NCBI GenBank assembly: GCA_026391005.1
Contig: JAPLEV010000048.1
Coordinates: 1 to 64,000, forward strand
Direction of reading: 5' to 3'
From: Flavobacteriia bacterium
GTDB lineage: Bacteria > Bacteroidota > Bacteroidia > Flavobacteriales_D > Crocinitomicaceae
DNA length: 64,000 bases
Part shown: positions 37,438 through 47,668 of the stretch, piece after piece
Numbering within the stretch: the stretch's first letter is position 1
Layout of the letters: each line of letters starts with the position of its first letter
Translations under genes and position numbers: made by a program
The notes under the pieces: model-generated
The model's input: only the letters and a program-made list of their open reading frames with translations
Told to the model about the DNA's origin: nothing
Database searches by the model: none

Positions 37438-38253
37438 ATGGCTAACAATCTATTAAAAGGAAAAAGAGGAATTATTTTTGGTGCATTAAACGATCAATCA
37501 ATTGCTTGGAAAGTAGCTGAACGTGCGCATGAAGAAGGTGCTGTATTTGTTTTAACAAACGCCCCAATCGCCATGAGAATGGGTGAAATAAATAATTTAG
37601 CCACAAAGACGAACAGCCAAGTTATTCCCGCTGATGCTACAAATGTAGAAGAGATTGATCATTTAGTAGCTCAATCAATGGAGATATTAGGCGGTAAAAT
37701 TGATTTCGTTTTACATTCGATTGGAATGTCGCCGAATGTTAGAAAAGGTAAACATTATACAGAAAGCAATTACGGCTACTACAATCAAACCATGGATGTG
37801 TCAGCGATGTCACTTCATAAAACACTTGCCTCTTTGTATAAGCAAGATGCCATGAACGAATGGGGATCTGTTGTAGCACTTAGTTATATTGCCGCACAGC
37901 GTATTTTCCCTGATTACAATGACATGGCAGATGCCAAGTCCTTACTGGAATCAATCGCTCGATCTTTTGGTTATCATTATGGTATCAAAAAGAAAGTCCG
38001 TGTTAATACCATCTCACAATCACCAACCGTTACTACAGCAGGTCAAGGGATCAAAGGCTTTAAGGAATTTATTAATTTTTCAGAGCAAATGTCACCTTTA
38101 GGAAACGCATCGGGACTTGCATGTGCTGACTATTGTGTTTCTATGTTCTCTGATTTAACACGCTACGTAACCATGCAAAATTTATTTCACGATGGAGGAT
38201 TTTCAAACACTGGCGTAACCCAAGGTGTTATAGAGCGATTTGGAGAAGAATAA
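37438..38253 (+). CDS. fabI: Enoyl-ACP reductase (NADH), FabI type
   Basis: 271 residues. Last reduction step of fatty acid elongation. Short-chain dehydrogenase fold with nucleotide region IIFGALNDQSIAW near the N-terminus, LHSIGMSP, and the FabI active-site spacing Y-x-x-M-x-x-x-K in PDYNDMADAKSL. Divergent from the phospholipid operon, which fits a lipid-metabolism neighbourhood. Confidence 0.96.
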   Translation: MANNLLKGKRGIIFGALNDQSIAWKVAERAHEEGAVFVLTNAPIAMRMGEINNLATKTNSQVIPADATNVEEIDHLVAQSMEILGGKIDFVLHSIGMSPNVRKGKHYTESNYGYYNQTMDVSAMSLHKTLASLYKQDAMNEWGSVVALSYIAAQRIFPDYNDMADAKSLLESIARSFGYHYGIKKKVRVNTISQSPTVTTAGQGIKGFKEFINFSEQMSPLGNASGLACADYCVSMFSDLTRYVTMQNLFHDGGFSNTGVTQGVIERFGEE

Positions 38254-38624
38254 GAATTTTTGAGTTTTCTATTTCGTATCACCGATCAAAATCCTAAACA
38301 AATTGATAACTAGATAATCAATATTAATTTGAGAAATTAATCTATTTGCCTTTCTTTTTTCCTTGACAAAAAAAGAAACACCACGAAGTAGCAGCGAAGC
38401 TAAAAAAGTCAAGGCTCTAAATTTCTATTTTGTTCGCAAATCATAATTTTAAAACTATTTAAAACTCGTCGCGAACAATTTTTACTCCTTTCTGAAACTG
38501 AAATTTTTCAAAAATGTTCTTGCAGAAATTTTAAAAATTAACAGTTTTAGTTCAGTATCAAAAACCATGAAATTTAAGGCCGAATATTTACGTCTCGGCG
38601 AACGCTAACATTCACTAAATAACT
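38254..38624. other. Non-coding gap with nested inverted repeats
   Basis: No gene is seen in these 371 bases. It carries CCTTGAC (38361-38367) with its complement GTCAAGG (38408-38414), and TTGTTCGC (38430-38437) with its complement GCGAACAA (38471-38478), followed by an AT-rich imperfect repeat around CTGAAACTG. The CCTTGAC...GTCAAGG pair resembles an interspersed Bacteroidota sequence. Neither hairpin has a T-run, so they are not clear terminators. Confidence 0.6.
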
Positions 38625-39416
38625 CTAACTTCTATAGAATGTTGGCAATGAATGACATCTTTTAGATTTTGTAAAATCTATGTTGTAAGCAGTAGAAAGC
38701 CAAAGCGTATGATTGCGCTCCACTTTAATTCCATCTGATTTTAGTACCATCTGATTTAAATAACCCAATTGGATATTAAAATTTGGATTGAATCGCCAAC
38801 CTAAGGCGGCAATGAATCGATTTTGGTCTAATACATTTTTAGCTATACCCTTACCAAAACCTAAGAACACCTCATCGTTTACATTTAAGAATAGGGTGTT
38901 ATTTGCCATTTCTTTCCGACTCAAAGGGACATTCACCATCATGCGATACCTTACACGATTTCGATAATTATCTTTTCCCTGAATAAAAGATCCAGTAGAA
39001 TTACTCCAATTATCAATTAATCGTTGTTCCATCCGGTAGCGATGTTGCAAATCAAAACGACCATATTTAGACTTTAAATTAACCTGCTCCCAAATACGGT
39101 TTTCATGTGTTTGATGATTGATAGGCTGTTCGCCGTATTGATAAGAAATAATGGAAGCATATCCAGCTGTGAAAGTGATGTTTGGATTATGATAATAATC
39201 TAAGCCAACCCTAAGTAAAGATTGTTGCCAATCGTTAAAAAAATCAGCTCTACGCCATTGGTACTCCGTATGGACGCCCAATTTCTTACTTATTTTATGA
39301 TTTCCAGTATACAAAACCCAGGCATTATTTTGATCTGAAATTATCTTTTGAGACATTCCCAAGAAGGAAATACACAGAATAAATAGAACAAAAAGCAAGC
39401 TATTTCTCATTTTCAT
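38625..39416 (-). CDS. DUF2490 family outer-membrane protein
   Basis: About 263 residues from the ATG at 39416; an earlier TTG (39434) overlaps a -7 box and is not used. Signal peptide (to about residue 23, ending MSQ), then a beta-rich domain with repeated aromatic strands, including LGVHTEYQWRR, RIWEQVNL and HRYRMEQR, as in DUF2490. Probable outer-membrane barrel; function unknown. The C-terminus is ragged (FTKSKRCHSLPTFYRS) after the last strand. The -7 box TATTTTTG is at 39439-39432. Confidence 0.8.
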   Translation of the reverse strand: MKMRNSLLFVLFILCISFLGMSQKIISDQNNAWVLYTGNHKISKKLGVHTEYQWRRADFFNDWQQSLLRVGLDYYHNPNITFTAGYASIISYQYGEQPINHQTHENRIWEQVNLKSKYGRFDLQHRYRMEQRLIDNWSNSTGSFIQGKDNYRNRVRYRMMVNVPLSRKEMANNTLFLNVNDEVFLGFGKGIAKNVLDQNRFIAALGWRFNPNFNIQLGYLNQMVLKSDGIKVERNHTLWLSTAYNIDFTKSKRCHSLPTFYRS

Positions 39417-39491
39417 TTTTTCATCGAAATACAAAAATAAATTTTAATTAGAATAAAATGAGGCGACAATCATAAAAAGTACTTAATTCTA

Positions 39492-39499
39492 TATCTTTG
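39492..39499 (+). promoter_or_regulatory. -7 box directly before rocD
   Basis: TATCTTTG, CCCC, then ATG: a 4-nt gap. The transcript is predicted to be leaderless, or translation begins at the Met codon 15 nt downstream. Confidence 0.5.
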
Positions 39500-39503
39500 C
39501 CCC

Positions 39504-40787
39504 ATGAATGAAACATCAATGCAAAATATTGCTGAAAATTATATGGCCCTAGAAGATCGATACGGCGCTCACAATTATCATCCGCTTCCGGTCGTCCTAA
39601 CAAAAGGCGAAGGCATTTTTGTTTGGGATGTTGATGGAAAACGCTACTATGATTTTCTTTCCGCTTATTCAGCAGTAAATCAAGGACATTGTCACCCGAA
39701 GATTGTGGAAGCATTAGTTCAACAAGCTAAAACACTCACTCTTACCTCAAGGGCATTTTACAATAACTGTCTTGGTGAATATGAAAAGTTTATAACAACA
39801 CTTTTTGATTACGATAAAATGCTCCCAATGAATACCGGAGCTGAAGCCGTTGAAACCGCCATCAAAATTTGCAGAAAATGGGCTTACGAAAAAAAGAATA
39901 TCCCTGAAAATCAAGCCATAATAATCGTTTGTGAAGGCAATTTTCACGGCCGTACCACCACAATCGTATCATTTTCAAGTGATGAGGATTCTTCTAAAAA
40001 TTTCGGGCCTTTTGGACCCGGGTTTATGCGTATTCCTTTTAATGATTTAATGGCGCTAGAAGCTGCCATACAATTACCCAACATAGCAGGGTTTTTAGTA
40101 GAACCCATTCAAGGTGAAGCTGGCGTTAATATGCCCTCTGATGACTACATAAGAGGTGCAAAGAAATTATGCGAAGAAAATAATGTACTACTATTAGCGG
40201 ATGAAATTCAAACTGGAATTGCACGAACAGGGAGCTTATTAGCTGTTTGTGGAAATTGCACTTGCACCAATGCGTGTGAACGACAAGCAACGTATAGTAG
40301 ACCCGATCTTTTAATTTTAGGTAAAGCCCTTTCCGGTGGCCTTTATCCCGTTTCAGCTGTACTAGCAAATGATGATATAATGATGGTTATTAAACCGGGG
40401 CAACACGGCTCTACTTTTGGCGGTAATCCTATTGCAGCCAAGGTAGCAATTGCTGCATTAACTGTCGTTTCAGAAGAAAAATTAATCACAAATGCAAGGC
40501 ATCTTGGAAAAATATTTCGAGTAGAAATTCAAAAGATTATTGACGAATCGCCCATTTTAAAATTGGTCCGTGGAAAAGGCTTACTCAATGCTATTGTAGT
40601 AAATGACTCCCCTGAAAGTTCAACGGCTTGGGATATTTGTATGGCGCTAATGAAGAACGGCCTACTCGCTAAACCAACGCATGGCAATATTATTCGATTC
40701 TCTCCTCCCCTAACAATGACGGAAGAACAACTTTTAGATTGTATTTTAATCATTAAAAAGACACTATTAAATTTTAACAAAAACTAA
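39504..40787 (+). CDS. rocD: Ornithine aminotransferase with a Cys-rich insertion
   Basis: 427 residues, PLP fold type I. Converts ornithine and 2-oxoglutarate to glutamate semialdehyde and glutamate. Visible: LADEIQTG, and the PLP lysine in LGKALSGG (K274). Between them is a Cys-rich insertion, residues 249-258 (CGNCTCTNAC), absent from classic OATs. It may be a metal site or structural disulfides; I do not know its role. The second gene follows after 2 nt. Confidence 0.92.
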   Translation: MNETSMQNIAENYMALEDRYGAHNYHPLPVVLTKGEGIFVWDVDGKRYYDFLSAYSAVNQGHCHPKIVEALVQQAKTLTLTSRAFYNNCLGEYEKFITTLFDYDKMLPMNTGAEAVETAIKICRKWAYEKKNIPENQAIIIVCEGNFHGRTTTIVSFSSDEDSSKNFGPFGPGFMRIPFNDLMALEAAIQLPNIAGFLVEPIQGEAGVNMPSDDYIRGAKKLCEENNVLLLADEIQTGIARTGSLLAVCGNCTCTNACERQATYSRPDLLILGKALSGGLYPVSAVLANDDIMMVIKPGQHGSTFGGNPIAAKVAIAALTVVSEEKLITNARHLGKIFRVEIQKIIDESPILKLVRGKGLLNAIVVNDSPESSTAWDICMALMKNGLLAKPTHGNIIRFSPPLTMTEEQLLDCILIIKKTLLNFNKN

Positions 40788-40789
40788 CT

Positions 40790-42202
40790 ATGGCTATTGA
40801 AAAAATAAAATTTGGTACTGATGGATGGCGTGCAATAATCGCAGATCAATTTACGGTAGAAAATGTGGCACGTGTGGCTGAGGCTACTGGTTTATGGTTA
40901 CTAAAGAATTATTCATCCCCAAAAGTGGTAATTGGTCACGACTGTCGTTTTGCCGGTGAATTATTTACGGAAACGGTAGCAAAAGTATTTTTAACACAGG
41001 GAATTCCTGTTAAAATGGCACGAGGTTTTGTTTCTACCCCAATGATTTCATTAGCCGCTTTTCAACTTGAATGTGAAATCGGTGTGATTATTACCGCAAG
41101 TCATAACCCTGCTAGCTATAACGGATTTAAATTAAAGGCCTTTTTTGGAGGACCACTATCACCCGAAAATGTGCAAGAAGTAGAAGATATTATTCCTGAT
41201 ACGTGCAGCTATGACCTTGGGAAAATCTCAATCGAAAACGCAATTAAGCATGGAGACATTGAAATCGTAGATCTCGAAACACGCTATGTGGAACATGTAA
41301 AGAAGAATTTTGATTTGGATGCCATCAATCGTTCTGGTCTGAACTTAGTCTATGATGCAATGTATGGCGCCGGGCAGCGTGTTATGCCAAGGATTTTACC
41401 AAGTGTTAAACTTCTCCATTGCGAACACAACCCAAGTTTCATGGGACAAGCGCCTGAACCTATAGCAAAAAACTTAAAAGGACTAGAAGAATATATTGCG
41501 TTAAACCCAGGTATTCATTGCGCTTTAGCAACTGATGGCGATGCTGATCGCATTGGATTATATAATGGAAGTGGGGAATTTATTGATTCACACCACATCA
41601 TCTTATTATTAATTCATTACTTGGTTAACTACAAAAAATTGACAGGTAAAGTGGCTATTGCTTTTAGTGTTACTCCACGTGTTGAACAACTATGCAAACA
41701 TTATGGGCTTGAAGTAGAAATAACCAAAATAGGCTTCAAGGAAATTGCATCGATTATGATTCGAGAGGATGTTCTACTTGGCGGAGAAGAATCTGGAGGA
41801 ATCGCTGTCAAGGGACATATTCCAGAACGCGATGGCATCTGGATGGGTTTAATCATTTGGGAATTCATGGCCCTTTCTGGCAAAACATTAGACGAATTAA
41901 TTAATGAAGTTTATGCGATTGTAGGCGCCTTCAAATTCGAACGAAGTGATTTGCATATTACAGAAGAACTAAAACAAAAGATCATAGCAAATTGTAAATC
42001 TGATAATTATAAATCTTTCGGAAAATACACGGTGCGCGATTTAAAAACTACAGACGGATTCAAATACTTCTTCGACGACGAAAGATGGGTGATGATTAGA
42101 CCATCTGGAACCGAACCAGTACTTCGAACCTATGCAGAAGCGCCTACATTAGCAGAGGTAAGAGAAATCCTTAAAGCAACAGAAGAAACTATTTGCAAGT
42201 AA
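40790..42202 (+). CDS. Phosphohexomutase (phosphoglucomutase/phosphomannomutase family)
   Basis: 470 residues, four-domain alpha-D-phosphohexomutase. Phosphoserine loop TASHNP, metal-binding DGDADR, sugar-binding GGEESGG and the phosphate-binding RPSGTEP near the C-terminus. Interconverts hexose 1- and 6-phosphates; glucose or mannose preference cannot be read. Two nt behind rocD, so a shared transcript is likely though the pathways differ. Confidence 0.95.
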   Translation: MAIEKIKFGTDGWRAIIADQFTVENVARVAEATGLWLLKNYSSPKVVIGHDCRFAGELFTETVAKVFLTQGIPVKMARGFVSTPMISLAAFQLECEIGVIITASHNPASYNGFKLKAFFGGPLSPENVQEVEDIIPDTCSYDLGKISIENAIKHGDIEIVDLETRYVEHVKKNFDLDAINRSGLNLVYDAMYGAGQRVMPRILPSVKLLHCEHNPSFMGQAPEPIAKNLKGLEEYIALNPGIHCALATDGDADRIGLYNGSGEFIDSHHIILLLIHYLVNYKKLTGKVAIAFSVTPRVEQLCKHYGLEVEITKIGFKEIASIMIREDVLLGGEESGGIAVKGHIPERDGIWMGLIIWEFMALSGKTLDELINEVYAIVGAFKFERSDLHITEELKQKIIANCKSDNYKSFGKYTVRDLKTTDGFKYFFDDERWVMIRPSGTEPVLRTYAEAPTLAEVREILKATEETICK

Positions 42203-42231
42203 TTGCGATTTGTAATAATTTGTTATATTTA
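42203..42231 (+). promoter_or_regulatory. Promoter of the chalcone-isomerase-like gene
   Basis: TTG at 42203-42205, an 18-nt spacer, TATATTTA at 42224-42231. The leader to the ATG is about 28 nt. Confidence 0.5.
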
Positions 42232-42262
42232 CCTAAATATTAACCAATAAATTATTTTAACC

Positions 42263-42823
42263 ATGCGTAACTTATTCTTTTTAACGTTTATTGCCATTCT
42301 TTTTGTTTCACAAAATGCAAATGGACAAAAAGTTATTTCAGGTGTAACCTTCTTTTCTGACATGTATTTAGGCGGAGAAAAATTAACCATAAATGGTGGT
42401 GGGCTTCGAGAAAAATATTTTATTGATTTATATGTTGCTGCGCTTTATATCAAAACGAAAACCAAAGATGCATCGACAATTATAAATAGTGATGAGCCAA
42501 TGGGAATTACAATAAAATTGGTTTCGAATAGTGTAACGAGAGAAAAATTTATTGAGTCGGTTAATACAGGCTTTAAAAATGCAAGTCATGGAAAGGCTAC
42601 TAAAGATGAAATTAGCAAATTCACTGGTGCATTTATTTATGAATTTAAAAAAGGGGACATCATTAACTTTAAATACACTAAGGATAATGGCGTTTTAATC
42701 GAAAAAAATAGCATTAAACTTATTACAATACCCGGTATCGAATTCAAAAAGGCACTATTTTCTATTTGGTTAGGAAAAATACCTGCAGACGAAACCCTCA
42801 AAAGTGGTATGTTAGGTAATTGA
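42263..42823 (+). CDS. Exported chalcone-isomerase-like protein
   Basis: 186 residues: signal peptide (about 1-21), then a chalcone-isomerase-like domain recognised from YFIDLYVAALYI and the C-terminal IWLGKIPADETLKSGMLG. Bacterial members are periplasmic and are thought to bind small lipids or other hydrophobic ligands; true chalcone isomerase activity is not expected. Own promoter at 42203. Confidence 0.88.
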   Translation: MRNLFFLTFIAILFVSQNANGQKVISGVTFFSDMYLGGEKLTINGGGLREKYFIDLYVAALYIKTKTKDASTIINSDEPMGITIKLVSNSVTREKFIESVNTGFKNASHGKATKDEISKFTGAFIYEFKKGDIINFKYTKDNGVLIEKNSIKLITIPGIEFKKALFSIWLGKIPADETLKSGMLGN

Positions 42824-42892
42824 TGCATTTGCATAAATAGCCCGTTTGTTGATTATTGAACCTATAAATCAGTTGCTAAAACAATTGTTTTT

Positions 42893-43714
42893 TTATCCTA
42901 ATCCAACATCCAATATCATCATGACTAAAAATCCACCGATAAATCCCATAACGGCTACATCGGTGTATTTATCACGCTGTGTTTCTGGAATTACTTCCTC
43001 CACGACCACAAAAATCATCGCTCCTGCGGCAAAAGCCAAGGCATATGGCAGAATAGATTGCATATAAATAACGGTTACAGCTCCAATTACACCAGCAATT
43101 GGTTCGACAATTGCAGAAAGCTGGCCATACCAAAAACTCTTAAAGCGACTCGCTCCTGCTCTGCGCAAAGGCATCGCAACAGCAAATCCTTCGGGAAAAT
43201 TTTGGATCGCAATACCAATTGTTAAGGCAATCGCGCCAGCATAGGTAGCTCCTTCCATACCATTCGCTGCCGCACCAAACAAAACGCCAATTGCCAAACC
43301 TTCTGGTATGTTATGAAGTGTAATGGCTAGAACTAACAATGTAGTTTTATGCAGCTGTGTTTTTACACCTTCGGTTTCATTATCATTAAAATTAAGGTGT
43401 AAGTGGGGTAGTAATTTATCTAAACCAAAAATAAAAATAGCGCCAAGAGCAAAACCAATAGCGGCTGGAAACACTTTCACAAATCCTTCCCCCGGACTCA
43501 TTTCTATAGATGGTGCTAATAAACTCCAGAAACTTGCCGCTACCATAATCCCCCCAGTAAATCCGAGCATACAATCTAACATGCCACGATTCATTGATTT
43601 AATACCAAAGACCATTGCTGCGCCTGCAGCGGTGACTAACCATGTAAAGGTAGTCGCTAGAAGCGCGGCGAGAACAGGATTTATCGTTGAAAACCAATGT
43701 ATAATATCATCCAT
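42893..43714 (-). CDS. ZIP-family metal transporter
   Basis: 273 residues, eight predicted helices. The metal-path motifs HNIPEG and QNFPEG in helices IV and V are intact. Family members import zinc, iron or related divalent cations. A variable loop between helices III and IV is Asp/Asn-rich rather than His-rich. Convergent with the preceding gene. No Fur-type palindrome comparable to 514-528 was noticed upstream. Confidence 0.93.
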   Translation of the reverse strand: MDDIIHWFSTINPVLAALLATTFTWLVTAAGAAMVFGIKSMNRGMLDCMLGFTGGIMVAASFWSLLAPSIEMSPGEGFVKVFPAAIGFALGAIFIFGLDKLLPHLHLNFNDNETEGVKTQLHKTTLLVLAITLHNIPEGLAIGVLFGAAANGMEGATYAGAIALTIGIAIQNFPEGFAVAMPLRRAGASRFKSFWYGQLSAIVEPIAGVIGAVTVIYMQSILPYALAFAAGAMIFVVVEEVIPETQRDKYTDVAVMGFIGGFLVMMILDVGLG

Positions 43715-43772
43715 ACGCTTATCAATCTAAATTAATTTATAGTACTAATTTCTCAAAAGTAATTCAATTCCG

Positions 43773-43780
43773 TATATTTG
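43773..43780 (+). promoter_or_regulatory. -7 box of the small lipoprotein gene
   Basis: TATATTTG (TAnnTTTG) lies 22 nt before the ATG chosen at 43803. Confidence 0.5.
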
Positions 43781-43802
43781 AATCGAATTAACAATGATTA
43801 AT

Positions 43803-44159
43803 ATGAAAAGTACTCTAATTTTATCCTTATTAGTTTTTCTAACAATTACATTAGGATGTAACAAACAAGATGATACGCTCTATCGTGTATACGTTTCCCT
43901 AAATGGTCAACCTAAAATAAATGCCAAAGTTCGTATCTACGGTGTTAATTCTATTAACCCTCCTGCTATCGATTTAACGGAATTTACAGATGCTAATGGT
44001 TTAGCAGAATTCAACTTAAACGATTACATAAAAAATGGATCTGCGGGTGGTTTGACCGTAGATTGCTATGTTCACCTGCTAAAGTTTGGCCCTGTCGATA
44101 CAGTTAAAACGGTTTTTATTGAAGGCTTTAAGACGAACAAACAAGATTTTAAATTTTAA
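43803..44159 (+). CDS. Small exported lipoprotein, hypothetical
   Basis: 118 residues from the ATG at 43803, which gives a compact signal ending in the lipobox TLGC; an ATG 9 nt upstream is possible. The mature part is a single beta-rich domain with DANGLAEFNL, reminiscent of carboxypeptidase-regulatory/transthyretin-like folds. Function unknown. Confidence 0.78.
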   Translation: MKSTLILSLLVFLTITLGCNKQDDTLYRVYVSLNGQPKINAKVRIYGVNSINPPAIDLTEFTDANGLAEFNLNDYIKNGSAGGLTVDCYVHLLKFGPVDTVKTVFIEGFKTNKQDFKF

Positions 44160-44191
44160 GCAACGCTTACTCAAAAAACAAGCGTTTCATT

Positions 44192-44199
44192 TAACTTTG
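44192..44199 (+). promoter_or_regulatory. -7 box of proS
   Basis: TAACTTTG (TAnnTTTG), 19 nt before the proS ATG. Confidence 0.5.
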
Positions 44200-44218
44200 C
44201 CATACCTATTTTACCAAC

Positions 44219-45691
44219 ATGTCTCAAAAATTAACAAGCCGTTCGGAAGATTATTCCAAGTGGTACAATGAATTAGTAAATAAAGCAGACTTAGCAGAAC
44301 ATTCAGATGTAAGGGGTTGCATGATTATTAAACCATATGGCTATGCTATTTGGGAGAAAATGCGGGATGTTTTAGATGTGAAATTTAAAGAGACTGGTCA
44401 CCAAAATGCCTATTTCCCATTATTTATTCCTAAATCTTACCTCAGTAAAGAAGCAAGTCATGTTGAAGGATTCGCAAAAGAATGTGCCGTTGTAACCCAC
44501 TACCGATTAATGAACGCTCCAGATGGCAGCGGCGTTGTTGTTGACCCAAGTGCAAAATTAGAGGAAGAACTAATTATTAGACCAACATCTGAAACGATCA
44601 TTTGGAATTCGTATAAAAATTGGATTCAATCGTATCGCGATCTTCCCATATTAATTAACCAATGGGCCAATGTAGTGCGCTGGGAAATGAGAACACGCTT
44701 GTTTCTAAGAACCACTGAATTTCTATGGCAAGAAGGACATACGGCGCATGCTACCAAACAAGAAGCGATGGATGAAGCGGATCAAATGCTTCATGTGTAT
44801 GCGGACTTCGCTGAAAATTACATGGCTATGCCGGTTTTATTAGGACGAAAAACGGAAAGTGAACGATTTGCTGGAGCAGAAGACACGCTTTGTATTGAGG
44901 CATTAATGCAAGATGGTAAAGCGCTACAAGCTGGAACTTCCCATTTTTTAGGTCAAAATTTTGCGAAAGCCTTTGACGTTAAATTTGCAGATAAAGAAGG
45001 AAAACTAGATCACGTTTGGGCTACTTCTTGGGGTGTTTCCACACGGTTGATGGGCGCTTTAATTATGACGCATTCGGATGATGAAGGACTCGTTCTCCCT
45101 CCTTCCCTAGCACCTATTCAAGTGGTTGGTATTCCGATTTATAGAAATGATGACGAATTAAATGCTATTTCTGATAAATTTATCACACTAGGGAAATCAC
45201 TGAAATCACTAGGTATATCCTTTAAATTTGACAATGACGACAACAGAAGACAAGGATGGAAATTTGCAGAATATGAGTCGAAAGGTGTTCCAATTAGACT
45301 AGCGATGGGTCCAAGAGATTTAGAAAATGGTAACGTGGAATTAGCGAGACGCGATTTGAAAACAAAAGAAATTGTGGCTTTTGATGGAATTGAAAGTATG
45401 ATTCAGCAAGTATTAGCTGCCATTCAACAAAACTTATTACAGCGATCAAAAGATTTTCGGACAAATAACACCTTCATCGTAGACACCTACGAAGAATTCA
45501 AAGAAAAAATTGATGCGGGCGGCTTCTTTATGGCACATTGGGATGGCACAAATGAAACCGAAGAAAAAATAAAAAACGAAACCCAAGCGACCATACGATG
45601 TATTCCATTGGATTTTGTTAATGAGGAAGGAAAATGTATGGTAACTGGTGCACCATCGAAAGGTAGGGTTGTTTTTGCTAAAGCTTATTAA
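44219..45691 (+). CDS. proS: Prolyl-tRNA synthetase (archaeal/eukaryotic-type)
   Basis: 490 residues, the short class II ProRS without the bacterial editing insertion. Motif 2 region [23 protein letters not shown] and motif 3-like region around [12 protein letters not shown], followed by the anticodon-binding domain and a C-terminal zinc-like segment with Cys (AKAY end). Charges tRNA-Pro. This type is usual in Bacteroidota. The trmN6-like gene follows after 3 nt. Confidence 0.96.
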   Translation: MSQKLTSRSEDYSKWYNELVNKADLAEHSDVRGCMIIKPYGYAIWEKMRDVLDVKFKETGHQNAYFPLFIPKSYLSKEASHVEGFAKECAVVTHYRLMNAPDGSGVVVDPSAKLEEELIIRPTSETIIWNSYKNWIQSYRDLPILINQWANVVRWEMRTRLFLRTTEFLWQEGHTAHATKQEAMDEADQMLHVYADFAENYMAMPVLLGRKTESERFAGAEDTLCIEALMQDGKALQAGTSHFLGQNFAKAFDVKFADKEGKLDHVWATSWGVSTRLMGALIMTHSDDEGLVLPPSLAPIQVVGIPIYRNDDELNAISDKFITLGKSLKSLGISFKFDNDDNRRQGWKFAEYESKGVPIRLAMGPRDLENGNVELARRDLKTKEIVAFDGIESMIQQVLAAIQQNLLQRSKDFRTNNTFIVDTYEEFKEKIDAGGFFMAHWDGTNETEEKIKNETQATIRCIPLDFVNEEGKCMVTGAPSKGRVVFAKAY

Positions 45692-45694
45692 CAA

Positions 45695-46402
45695 TTGTCC
45701 ACGTTTCATTTCAAGGAGTTTTCTTTAACACAAGTTGCAAACACACATAAAGTTGGAACCGACGCCATGTTATTGGGCGCATCTATCAATCCGGGCAATC
45801 ATAAAACAGCCTTGGATATCGGAGCAGGGACAGGCGTATTGGCACTGATGCTTGCACAAAGAAATCCAACAATTCAAATTACTTGCATCGAAATAGATCA
45901 AAAAAGTGCGGAGGAATGTACCCACAACGTTAATAATTCTCCTTGGTTTAACCGAATAGCTACCATTCATGCCGACTTTACGCAATATGATTTTCAACAG
46001 AAATTCGACCTTATAATCAGCAATCCACCTTATTATTTTACGGATAATTCCTCCAACGAATCCAATGAAAGAACCAAGCATATTACACCTGATTCGCTTC
46101 TAAGATGGTTGAATAAAATAGCGGATTTGTTAACAACAAAAGGGGAGTTTTGGGTGATCTGGCCAAGCGAAACAAGTGAGCAAGTAATCGAAATTGCCTC
46201 CAACAACAAACTTTTTGTCTCAAAAAAGATAGACCTATATAGTAAAGCAAAAAAGTTATCGAGAACTATTCTATGTTTCAGTAGTAATAAGAAAAACAGC
46301 TTGGAAGAAGAAACTTTTATCATTCGCAACGACGATAATTCGTATACCAATGATTATTGCACCTTAACAGCAGACTATCATTTCAAGGATTTTACTCCTT
46401 AG
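45695..46402 (+). CDS. TrmN6-like tRNA1(Val) adenine methyltransferase
   Basis: 235 residues if started at TTG 45695; no ATG exists between the proS stop and the conserved start FHFKEFSL, so TTG (or ATT at 45694) must be the start. SAM-binding DIGAGTGVLALML and catalytic NPPYYF identify an N6-adenine methyltransferase of the YfiC/TrmN6 group, which methylates A37 of tRNA1(Val) in E. coli. Three nt behind proS, so a tRNA-related operon. Confidence 0.85.
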   Translation: MSTFHFKEFSLTQVANTHKVGTDAMLLGASINPGNHKTALDIGAGTGVLALMLAQRNPTIQITCIEIDQKSAEECTHNVNNSPWFNRIATIHADFTQYDFQQKFDLIISNPPYYFTDNSSNESNERTKHITPDSLLRWLNKIADLLTTKGEFWVIWPSETSEQVIEIASNNKLFVSKKIDLYSKAKKLSRTILCFSSNKKNSLEEETFIIRNDDNSYTNDYCTLTADYHFKDFTP

Positions 46403-46429
46403 GCAAATGATTACGCAACTCGTATTTTA

Positions 46430-47668
46430 TTAGTTTATCTTTTCAAATTTTATTGGGGCGATTTCACTAGAAAAATGTATAAAATAATACCCGCTATCAA
46501 AATGTTCAATGGTGATAGAAAATTCACTCTCGATGCCACTTCCATTACCGATTTCTCTCCCAAAAGAATCGAATAACTGGTAATCTACAGCATTTAATTC
46601 GCCCATATCGACGTGTAAAACTCCTTGGCTTGGATTCGGATAAACAATGAGTTTATTCGACATAATTTGATTAGTAATTTCGGCATAATTACCCACCATT
46701 TTCACTAAGCCTTGGTTGTAAGTCCCTAACCATAAAGTAGTATTATCCTCAACCGCTAAGGATAATAAATGAGACTCTGGCAACCCGGAATTTCCAACGT
46801 CAAAATTGAACCAATCATTCTCATACTTGATGATTAATCCATTTTGTTCGGATCCTATAAATACCGTTTGATCTTGACTTATTGCCACCGAAGTCAGTCC
46901 ATTACTTGGCAACATTGAATTAGAAACATTAAAATTAGTCCAAGGTCCTCCATAGGCATTGTCTAAAAAAAGTCCACCTGCTGGGGAAGCAAACCATGGA
47001 TTTCCCAACGAATCCACTGCGATGGAACGGGAAGAATTATCAGGAAGACCAGCATTAGCAATCGTAAACACGCTTAAATTATTCGCTTGGTCGAAATATA
47101 TGACTCCTCCATTTATAGTACCGAAGTATTTTTCCCCATCTTTTCCCATGGCAATTGACGTTACATTATTGGTCATCATACTGCTATTCGAAGTGTTCCA
47201 TTGCTGCCAAGAAATCCCATTAAAAAGGCTGATACCTTCGGTAGTTGCTAACCACATATTAGCTTCTGTGTCGAATTCAATCGCGCGAATATAATTATCT
47301 TGTAATCCACTATTAAAATTGGTGTAATTTACCCAATTTGAGCCGTCAAAAGAAAACAAGCCTCCGTAAGTCGTTCCTACCCAAAGCTTACCCAAGCCAT
47401 CTAATTGAAGCGAGCGAATAGCATTATCCGTCATGGCAGAATTACTAGAATTGTAGACTGTCCAGGTTGTTCCATCAAAACTTGCCAAGCCGTTATCAGT
47501 CCCTGCCCAAATGAGCTGGTTGACAGTATCTATTTTCAAACAACGAACCGTATTGAATGGCAAAGCAGAATTTGATGTGTTGTACACTTGAAAGGACAAT
47601 TGCGAATAACAAAGAACACTTACTAGCGATAAAACAAACGAAAGAGCAAGCCTAACAGGAAACACCAT
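46430..47668 (-). CDS. T9SS-secreted propeller protein (two-component-propeller repeats)
   Basis: 412 residues. Signal peptide (about 1-22), then about ten repeats of the kind W.GT..GGL..FDG..W..YN, the regulator-propeller (Reg_prop) pattern, and a type A sorting domain (VYPNPSQGVLHVD to the end). Such propellers bind ligands in sensor proteins; here the protein is secreted and has no kinase part. Its ATG overlaps the stop of the lysyl-oxidase-like gene by 1 nt (TAATG), so the two are translationally coupled. Confidence 0.86.
   Translation of the reverse strand: MVFPVRLALSFVLSLVSVLCYSQLSFQVYNTSNSALPFNTVRCLKIDTVNQLIWAGTDNGLASFDGTTWTVYNSSNSAMTDNAIRSLQLDGLGKLWVGTTYGGLFSFDGSNWVNYTNFNSGLQDNYIRAIEFDTEANMWLATTEGISLFNGISWQQWNTSNSSMMTNNVTSIAMGKDGEKYFGTINGGVIYFDQANNLSVFTIANAGLPDNSSRSIAVDSLGNPWFASPAGGLFLDNAYGGPWTNFNVSNSMLPSNGLTSVAISQDQTVFIGSEQNGLIIKYENDWFNFDVGNSGLPESHLLSLAVEDNTTLWLGTYNQGLVKMVGNYAEITNQIMSNKLIVYPNPSQGVLHVDMGELNAVDYQLFDSFGREIGNGSGIESEFSITIEHFDSGYYFIHFSSEIAPIKFEKIN

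Noticed and set aside
43323..43730. 135-codon plus-strand open frame
   Set aside because: Antisense to the ZIP transporter, whose membrane helices and HNIPEG/QNFPEG motifs are clear.
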